11,435 nucleotides of DNA, taken from the NCBI GenBank assembly GCA_002479035.1, contig DLLA01000012.1, positions 1 to 11,435 on the forward strand, given 5' to 3'. The translations under genes and the position numbers were made by a program. Source of the stretch: Bacteroidales bacterium UBA7574 (GTDB lineage: Bacteria; Bacteroidota; Bacteroidia; Bacteroidales; Paludibacteraceae). Shown piece after piece: positions 7,801-11,435 of this stretch. How positions within the stretch are numbered: position 1 is the stretch's first letter; every line of letters begins with the position of its first letter. The notes under the pieces are model-generated. The model was not told where the DNA came from, did not search any database, and was given only the letters and a program-made list of their open reading frames with translations.

Positions 7801-9271
7801 ATTGACCCCGGACGAGATGTTTGCGATTACGTATAAATGTGGTGACGAGGTGGATGGATGTCGCTCATATCGTGTACCTCATATCTACGAAAGTGATACT
7901 GCTACGCTATCCGGCACCACCGAAAGCAGTATCGTATTGGTCCGCAGTGGAGTGCTGATTATAGACAAGAATACAACGGTGGATAAACTCTGCGTGGGGC
8001 AGGATGCCGAATTGGTTATAAACCAGGGAGTCACCTTAACGGCTGATTCACTCATCCTCCGTACCACGCCTTGGACTGCTGCTGCATTGAACAACAAGGG
8101 TTCCATTAATGCAACTAAAGTCTATTATACACGTATTGTTGCAGATAAATCTCAATTCTTCCAATTTGCTATACCCGCAGAGTCTAATGTGGATAGGGTC
8201 ACTTTATCCAATGGCAATTCTTTACAATATAACAAGTATTGGTTGCTTAAGAGTTACGATGAGTCTTCACGTGCTGTAAATGGAGCAACGGGTGGTAATT
8301 GGAAGCAAGTTGCAGAAGGGGGGACTATAGAAGCGTCTAAAGGATATGAGATATTCTCCAATTCCGGCTATTATCGTGAGTTGTATTTCCCTGTTGATAT
8401 ACCGTCAGCGAAGACGACAGTGGCGGTTTCTCATACCGATAATGGCGCAGCGGGTCCCGCCCACGCAGGCTGGAATGCACTTTGCTCACCATTGTTGGGC
8501 AAGTACCGGCAGACATTTGCAGACGTATCGGAAGCAATCAAGGTTAGCGAACTGACAGAAGATGGCAACTATTGGCAGCATATCCCGGAGGTTATCACGC
8601 CCGCCGTGCCGTTCTATTATCAGGCACCCAAGACGGGTACATTGGACTTCTCTGGCAGTGAGCTAAAACAAAATGCTCCCCGCCGTGCATGGCATACACA
8701 GGTGACTACACAGTGGCTCCGTCTTACACTGTCTGATGCGGCTGGCAAGATGTTAGATGAAACCAACGTCTTCACGCATCCCGAGAAGTTCTCTGTGGAC
8801 TATGAGACAGGCTATGATGTCACCAAACAGTCCACGCAAGGCGGCAAAGCACTGCTATATTCCGAATTGGCGTGTGGGGCATTAGCCTTTGCCGCAGTGC
8901 CCGATAGCGTGGCGGAATCCCGTATCCCGCTGACTGTCTATGCTGCCGAAGCCAAGCCATATACATTCCACTTGCAGGATAACGCTTACTTGAACCGGTT
9001 GGGCAATGTCTTCCTCCACGATACGGAGACTGGGGCTGTTATTGATTTGCTGACAAACGACTACGCTGTCACGCTCAGTGAGGGCACCACTCGCGGACGG
9101 TTCTATATCACCTGTGTTTTCCGAGCACAGAACATTACTACCGATACGGAGACCACCGTTCCAGACAAGCAAACCTCCTCTGTACAAAAGGTTCTTTACA
9201 ACGGCAAAGTGTATATTCTCCGCAATGGCATGGTCTATGACCTCACTGGTCGCCAATGTGAGATGAAGTAA
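1835..9271 (+). CDS. Giant secreted beta-repeat surface protein with InlB B-repeats and Por-like C-terminal tail
   Basis: This encodes 2478 aa. ATG 1835 is chosen over TTG 1811 because it starts a clean signal peptide: MNKR, then VLLILCVILANIG. Order of parts: signal peptide (1 to about 22); two InlB-like modules (about 77-130 with GFVFKGW and VYAVF, and 174-223 with GGYKFLRW and VYAEF); a beta-rich region from 235 (FADLNEANAAAQGAK); a linker at about 720-950 rich in Tyr/Trp; a beta-helix-like region (about 950-1833) with recurring 'GGTFNANxT' and 'AYGVY' turns; a canonical InlB B-repeat (about 1866-1930, GYVFMGWDKEI...YTAMW); a beta domain typical of Bacteroidales secreted proteins; and a tail ending NGKVYILRNGMVYDLTGRQ plus CEMK, resembling a type IX (Por) sorting signal. 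Likely an exported adhesin or surface-layer component. No enzyme motif is seen. The 5' end carries a G10 run and the 3' end lies in a tandem repeat. No promoter is visible. Confidence 0.9.
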   Translation: MNKRVLLILCVILANIGSMWGGGTKYYAQLQAKVSSNSPSGSGLVYAGTNTTDTPVYEESSTSGSQSTTTENEGKIFYAYAQANDGFVFKGWTKSDNSTDIVSTNPCSVTINCSSSTESSPSTTTVYAVFMEAPPTTVTYLAPTNGTYTATYLDATITMTPGADSQSKQSKEAITLTATPAGGYKFLRWVKVVDGVKSGCAFTATSSVTFAEDATVYAEFIPETWAVFSVDGALFADLNEANAAAQGAKTIVVVQDGILVAGDYTIDGGATLYIPYNTSNIAQGTTPAVETTASTVVAYRTLTFVEGTNLTIKGTLCVGGTILSGGGGKPSGYVTGACGVIDMSKGGYIALYGVLNVWGFIKGQDYIDGNNTQGVGKIIAYDGSTIREMYTIGDFGGGSYMAAVGSNDKDKRIYPFQSYFVQNIEVPLRIEYGAQELLYTNFYVSSSKNEVKDIPFIGNISGVLFRVNTSDGAVTKWYDPTTDQLVVELEGDTKLDNLVMKVTITVEAKDFDLPILSNMHIKLKDCDLVLSAPMKMQAGAILEIPAGSSLTLASKLYVYDHDEWGLFVMKKYFRTIPAILTQYRSRGDGSINTLDDARIIGDGAIIMSDGGGLYTTRSGADIMGNNGGTIVWETTLPAKAVTYGYRGGNSVAGNYFSSSLIDSLLVKAECDPAKAHNENGSYTAAKAGTTFTNVHGRWFAGDAKNEKADHTYDFTHLADDADVTTDAIYWMDAAHEGHWNNATRENVSYANTWRGTEEEDGVTAYYCYTTYAQDGTEQTGWVKLTQIGTTNNFGGSDNNMYVYVDNKWQSVGATDDDCLYTVEGVRQALVEGTLVAVAKNDTPEDGAWHAMDNQTQYYVDLSSGACLWTPATKVQGVEKAYIVEGQTYIRYDMDGTGEDWMAVEYENPYYYTVDNQNLRTYYEYNVAAVKWQIATPKVSVTDKNRTEMYYFLADAVAAANTTYNPTITFLADMQQTLTADITLSSTVKSTDYIIDLNGHTIALTRNISGTTIGTTNRFFSVATNMAVTVKDGSAEQNGAIYCKATGNGYATGMHVLAGSLNIESGKLYVENNIVRKNNTSERAYGVYVNAGATFNMQGGILETASEYYSWAVNGVGSTTAPSTINIKGGTINANAYYDARGVTSTGNINVSGGTINATTGPMFSCATGHQYAYGIRASASANAKEESAYHAKLMMTGGTINANATLNYSYGVFVDAAATTCTSRSDYANVSSAEAVIDGGSINAISKSTYAYGIYVKGGPNSYNSSAADVKTIVNGATINVQATAYAYGIFAGAEIDDWYAGRKYGVVEINDCDVTVTATSSYNAYGAYVSAATRMLNDNTYLQAIKNNNNGKTWYTESINATEKNTYKYQTGYYGIGGKMTIKGGSFTANTKTSGAYGVQCAASCLAGAEEEDNIQVAARGELIIYGGTFNANTTTSGAYGVYSSGTTKIYGGTFNANATTESAYGAIANRGTMDITKGTFNAVTAKTAYGICANGWIDGSMGLHEHAIVTVDGVTVRAQTNQTTTAYGVIATATNAELTQAKYDARSAGDKKFYFTETSDASVSNYYRYRIGSYVEGGELIVNGGTFTAEAATSTAVGAYAAVSSLVSTATIGRSIYGEGKLTVNNGTFVVSSGSNMAEGVRSYGQSTINGGQFTITAKGNTAYGVRALGGKTTVSDGIFSVTATTTATGVAAQSEINGAYGFKQEADVIVENGTFNVQTSKGSTAYGTFVQGTSWAGTPSSVKGASAMSIAAAGTLTVKNGTFNVKASNNNTVYGILLNATQTKNDAVASPKAAVSGGFFNINGATASSGAVNTSATADNCFITGGHYSSKTNLSKYVSAPNHVANCNEEKWKNTYPYEVTDYYTLTWDAAGGELSGTYTQGSVQYGTAIVSPSATRTGYVFMGWDKEITVTMPAEDVIYTAMWQPLGSLLDIVDWTDSKVVLNMNGFSTSKPGEWTIIAKNGAQEQSYTKANRNKDRTLDIAVTGLTPDEMFAITYKCGDEVDGCRSYRVPHIYESDTATLSGTTESSIVLVRSGVLIIDKNTTVDKLCVGQDAELVINQGVTLTADSLILRTTPWTAAALNNKGSINATKVYYTRIVADKSQFFQFAIPAESNVDRVTLSNGNSLQYNKYWLLKSYDESSRAVNGATGGNWKQVAEGGTIEASKGYEIFSNSGYYRELYFPVDIPSAKTTVAVSHTDNGAAGPAHAGWNALCSPLLGKYRQTFADVSEAIKVSELTEDGNYWQHIPEVITPAVPFYYQAPKTGTLDFSGSELKQNAPRRAWHTQVTTQWLRLTLSDAAGKMLDETNVFTHPEKFSVDYETGYDVTKQSTQGGKALLYSELACGALAFAAVPDSVAESRIPLTVYAAEAKPYTFHLQDNAYLNRLGNVFLHDTETGAVIDLLTNDYAVTLSEGTTRGRFYITCVFRAQNITTDTETTVPDKQTSSVQKVLYNGKVYILRNGMVYDLTGRQCEMK
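1893..1902 (+). repeat. G10 homopolymer tract (possible phase-variation switch)
   Basis: Ten consecutive G lie inside the signal-peptide region, encoding part of Trp20 through Gly23. In the present length the frame is open for the whole protein. With one extra G the reading frame meets TAA at 1906-1908 (present numbering) at once. With one fewer G it runs in a frame that ends at 2312 after about 160 residues. Confidence 0.9.
5700..7320 (+). repeat. ~200-aa higher-order repeat in the beta-helix region
   Basis: Short beta-helix turns are organised into a larger unit. Equivalent points are EIDDW (base 5717), WIDGSMG (about 6324) and EINGAYG (6926), giving steps of about 600-610 bp (~200 aa). 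Each unit runs: charged 'H/K/E-x-V-x-V-x-x-G' strand, variable Tyr-rich insert (TWYTESINATEKN, then FYFTETSDASVSN), 'GGxLxVxGGTF' strands, 'GEL' or 'GKL' strand, then two or three GGTFNA turns ending 'AYGV'. Unit 3 is shorter and lacks the Tyr-rich insert. The copies are diverged at DNA level, so the duplication is old. Confidence 0.7.
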
Positions 9272-9580
9272 AGATATGTGGTACAGAAACATGAATTAAC
9301 GATTAATTATATGGCTATTAACGGAGAATCTTTTGAGATATGGACCCGCCGCCAGTCTTATGACCTCATCGGTTGCCAATGTGAGATGAAATAAAGATAA
9401 TGTGATACAGATACATGAATTAACGATCAATTATATGGCAATTAACGGAGAATCTTTTGAGACACGGACCCGCCGCCGGTCTTATGACCTCACCGGTCGC
9501 CAATGTGAGATGAAGTAAAGATATGTGGTACAGAAACATGAATTAACGATCAATTATATGGCAATTAACGGAGAATTTTG
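9236..9580 (+). repeat. Three tandem 123-124 bp copies carrying the 3' end of the giant gene
   Basis: Copies start at 9236, 9359 and 9483; the third is incomplete and fades out near 9580. Each begins with the codons for YDL(T/I)G(R/C)QCEMK plus TAA. The first copy is the true end of the giant gene; the next two lie beyond its stop. Copies 2 and 3 also contain in-frame 27-codon ORFs (9311-9394 and 9435-9518), MAINGESFE...CEMK. Copy 3 matches copy 1 just after the stop but copy 2 further on, so the copies have exchanged sequence. Confidence 0.9.
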
Positions 9581-9938
9581 TTCGATAATGTTTTTAATGG
9601 TCCTTTATACGGTCTTTAATGGAGCCCGTGGTGAAGAAATTCATGGTTAATTTGTGGTAATTAATGGAGCAATGTGTTTGACAATGTTTTTAATGGTCCC
9701 TTATATGGTCTTTAATGGAGCCCGTGATAAAGAAATTCGTGGTTGATTTGTGGTAATTAATGGAGCAATGTGTTTGACAATGTTTTTAATGGTCCTTTAT
9801 ATGGTCTTTAATGGAGCCCGTAAAGGAGAAATTAATGGTTAATTAGTGGTAATTAATGGAGCAATGTGTTTGACAATGTTTTTAATGGTCCTTTATATGG
9901 TCTTTAATGGAGCCCGTAATGAAAAAAATCGTAGTTAA
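9581..9938. repeat. Four tandem copies of a 96-bp repeat
   Basis: Units start at 9581, 9677, 9773 and 9869, an exact 96-bp period; the fourth loses similarity after about 9938. The units are nearly identical except for a roughly 17-nt window after GCCCGT (for example 9630-9646 in unit 1), which differs in every copy. Within each unit, three 11-nt blocks starting TTTAATGG, TTTATATGG and TTTAATGG lie end to end. Each unit also holds a 20-codon ORF starting MFLMV (9588, 9684, 9780, 9876), probably incidental. Confidence 0.92.
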
Positions 9939-9945
9939 GCGGATA

Positions 9946-10016
9946 TGTTCAATGGTAAATTGTTCAATGGCAATAAATGTCTAAATAAATCGTACATCGT
10001 AAATTCGTAAATCGTA
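9946..10016. repeat. Short direct repeats before the last gene
   Basis: TGTTCAATGG occurs at 9946-9955 and 9961-9970 (15-bp step). TCGTA then recurs at 9990, 9997, 10005 and 10012 with 7-8 bp spacing. This AT-rich stretch directly precedes the ATG at 10026. I see no TAnnTTTG promoter in it. Confidence 0.7.
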
Positions 10017-10025
10017 AATAATATA

Positions 10026-11435
10026 ATGGATTTCAAGCAATATACCGTCGCCCTTCTTATTGTACTATTCTGTGCAGGCAGTGTGATAGTGGGCATCACC
10101 GGTGCCCTGACCTCTGAGGTGTCCGAGTCTTATTCCTCGTGGAATAACGGGAAGGAGTATCAGGAATACCAAGGTGCTCCCTATAGCCCTGTCTATTATT
10201 CGGCTCCTGCACAAGGCACCTCGGTGGCTGTACCTATGCGCTCTGTCAATAGCGGCATTCTCCGTCATCCCCAAGCGTCCTATCATGCAGGGGCACATGT
10301 GGTGAATAATACGCCAAGCACTTATGCCTCACAAGGATTAACGACAACGGCACATCAAGTGGCATCTTCCTATGGCACTTCTATTGGCGGTGGAAATGGA
10401 TATAGTGTGATAGGAGGTTCCAATTATGCACGGGGAGATAATGTCGGGTATTCTGTTGGTGCAGGTCTGCATACTATGGCATCTTCATCAATAGGGTATG
10501 TAGGAATAACCTCGTCTTCTGGTACTATAGGTAAGCAGGCGGTGACATCCACGCCAATACTTGCTCAAGCCACTTGGCTTGATGAATATACGCCATCTTC
10601 TTCGGGCAGAAAACGAATTATCCATGCGGATGGAACGGCAGATGCTGGCGATACAAAAGAGGAGAATGGGCAGATTTATGTATGGAATGAAGATACTGAA
10701 AGTTGGGAACTTCTTGAAACAGCACCAAGCATAGGGGATAAATTGACGACGACAGATGGTACTGTGTATGTGTGGAATGGCTCTATGTGGGTCCCTGAGC
10801 GTGATATTAAAGACCCCGACTCCCCTATCGGCGACACCCCTTGGTTGTTCTTTGGGCTGTTGGTCGCAGGATATATAGGTGTGGTGACCTGCAAAAGGAA
10901 CAAACAAAAACGACTTCCCCTTATCCTGTTGGTGGTGATGGCTCTCCCCGCTTGGGCAAAGCCGGGCGACTCGTGCAATGATCCCATTCGCTTGGGCAAG
11001 GACTACAAGGTCTCTATCACGCAGACAGGCACTGTTTGGTATGTCGCCAACACGTTCGACTTGCCGCTTTCTGTCACGTTTGTCACTGAAACACCCACTT
11101 CTCCCGATGTGAAAATGGACTTTACTTGCGAGAAAGGCATCTATGAGGACAGCATCCTGTGCAGTCTCTTTTGCCCAAAGGGCGGTAGTGGCGGCATTAC
11201 GATTGAGATGCCCCATAAGCCCGCACTGAAATACAAACTTTCGGACGATGGACGTCACTGCTACTATATCTCTATGGGCAAGACATATCGGGATATGCTT
11301 TTCCAAGCAGGACTGGAACATGATGTGGATGTCTATATTGAGGTCACTTACTATTCCACGGGCGATATGAGTGTGTCTCCTGAGAACGGTAATTTCTCCG
11401 GTTGTATGGATGGCGGCAAGATTATGCACATCGGC
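10026..11435 (+). CDS. Exported polyprotein-like surface protein, 3' partial
   Basis: The frame is open from ATG 10026 to the window end (470 codons, no stop). Residues 7-28 form an N-terminal membrane or signal segment (VALLIVLFCAGSVIVGI). Residues 30-200 are Ser/Gly/Tyr/Ala-rich and low complexity. Two short similar modules follow (GQIYVWNEDTESWE near 214, GTVYVWNGSMWVPE near 244). Then comes SPIGDTPWLFFGLLVAGYIG (about 265-285), a hydrophobic anchor preceded by IGD and followed by KRNKQKR (290-296), as at the C-terminus of many Bacteroidales surface proteins. The frame does not stop there: LPLILLVVMALPAWA|KPGD (297-315) is a good signal peptide with an AxA-type site after 311. It is followed by a Cys-containing beta domain (IRLGKDYKVSITQTGTVWYV...). 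In related genomes I expect these as two adjacent genes. A GTG at 10884 could start the second part separately. Role unknown, presumably cell surface. Confidence 0.82.
   Translation, partial: MDFKQYTVALLIVLFCAGSVIVGITGALTSEVSESYSSWNNGKEYQEYQGAPYSPVYYSAPAQGTSVAVPMRSVNSGILRHPQASYHAGAHVVNNTPSTYASQGLTTTAHQVASSYGTSIGGGNGYSVIGGSNYARGDNVGYSVGAGLHTMASSSIGYVGITSSSGTIGKQAVTSTPILAQATWLDEYTPSSSGRKRIIHADGTADAGDTKEENGQIYVWNEDTESWELLETAPSIGDKLTTTDGTVYVWNGSMWVPERDIKDPDSPIGDTPWLFFGLLVAGYIGVVTCKRNKQKRLPLILLVVMALPAWAKPGDSCNDPIRLGKDYKVSITQTGTVWYVANTFDLPLSVTFVTETPTSPDVKMDFTCEKGIYEDSILCSLFCPKGGSGGITIEMPHKPALKYKLSDDGRHCYYISMGKTYRDMLFQAGLEHDVDVYIEVTYYSTGDMSVSPENGNFSGCMDGGKIMHIG

Noticed and set aside
2180..9292. Numerous 60-210 codon frames in other registers across the giant gene
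   Set aside because: All overlap the 2478-aa reading frame, have no family features or initiation signals, and are expected in a long repeat-rich gene.
9581..9938. CRISPR array
   Set aside because: The units are 96 bp with a ~79-nt near-identical part that is not palindromic, the variable part is only ~17 nt, and no cas gene is visible.
9588..9938. Four 20-codon ORFs (MFLMV...NGAR...) in the 96-bp repeats as genes
   Set aside because: They come automatically from repetition of one unit. The C-terminal residues fall in the variable window and there is no SD. The promoter-like TTTG-N18-TGTGTTTG before some copies is off-consensus in both spacing and sequence.
10488..11429. Long open frame on the minus strand opposite the last gene
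   Set aside because: The + strand frame has a signal peptide, anchor motif and typical secreted-protein composition and stays open for 470 codons. The minus-strand frame is a shadow with His/Arg/Ile-rich, non-domain sequence.

Overview
The window looks like a Bacteroidota chromosome segment, most likely order Bacteroidales. The evidence is a promoter of the Bacteroides type (TTTG, 20-nt spacer, TAnnTTTG), an exceptionally long secreted beta-repeat protein with an InlB/Listeria-Bacteroides repeat and a Por-like C-terminal tail, and a partial second exported protein carrying the 'IGD...hydrophobic...Lys/Arg' C-terminal anchor-like motif common in that order. All supported genes lie on the + strand.

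Layout. (1) 2-627: the end of a small antitoxin-like gene followed 5 nt later by a PIN-domain (COG1569/PIN_3-like) toxin, a probable type II toxin-antitoxin pair. (2) 648-1244: a clear promoter and a strong Shine-Dalgarno lead into a 59-aa antitoxin-like protein with a GEDAxRF signature. A 4-nt ATGA overlap opens a 15-codon frame that dies at once, so the partner toxin may be lost. One small membrane-protein ORF and one very short hydrophobic ORF follow. (3) 1245-1834: a gene-poor stretch with a strong intrinsic terminator, 11-bp direct repeats and a dense run of hairpins (1580-1741), which may be a structured RNA or the leader of the next gene. (4) 1835-9271: one 2478-aa surface protein with a signal peptide, InlB-like repeats, a long beta-helix-like region with a ~200-aa higher-order repeat, an InlB B-repeat, and a C-terminal sorting-like tail. 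A run of ten G residues sits in its signal-peptide region and could switch the gene on and off. (5) 9236-10016: a repeat zone. Three 123-124 bp copies carry the last codons of the giant gene, then four copies of an exact 96-bp period, then short TCGTA repeats. (6) 10026-11435 (runs off the window): an exported protein that appears to fuse two normally separate units, with a second signal-peptide-like segment and a signal peptidase site in its middle.

The most interesting biology is the potentially phase-variable giant adhesin with its duplicated 3' end, the hairpin-rich leader in front of it, and the polyprotein-like gene downstream. The two proteins may act together at the cell surface, but this is inferred only from adjacency and protein type.
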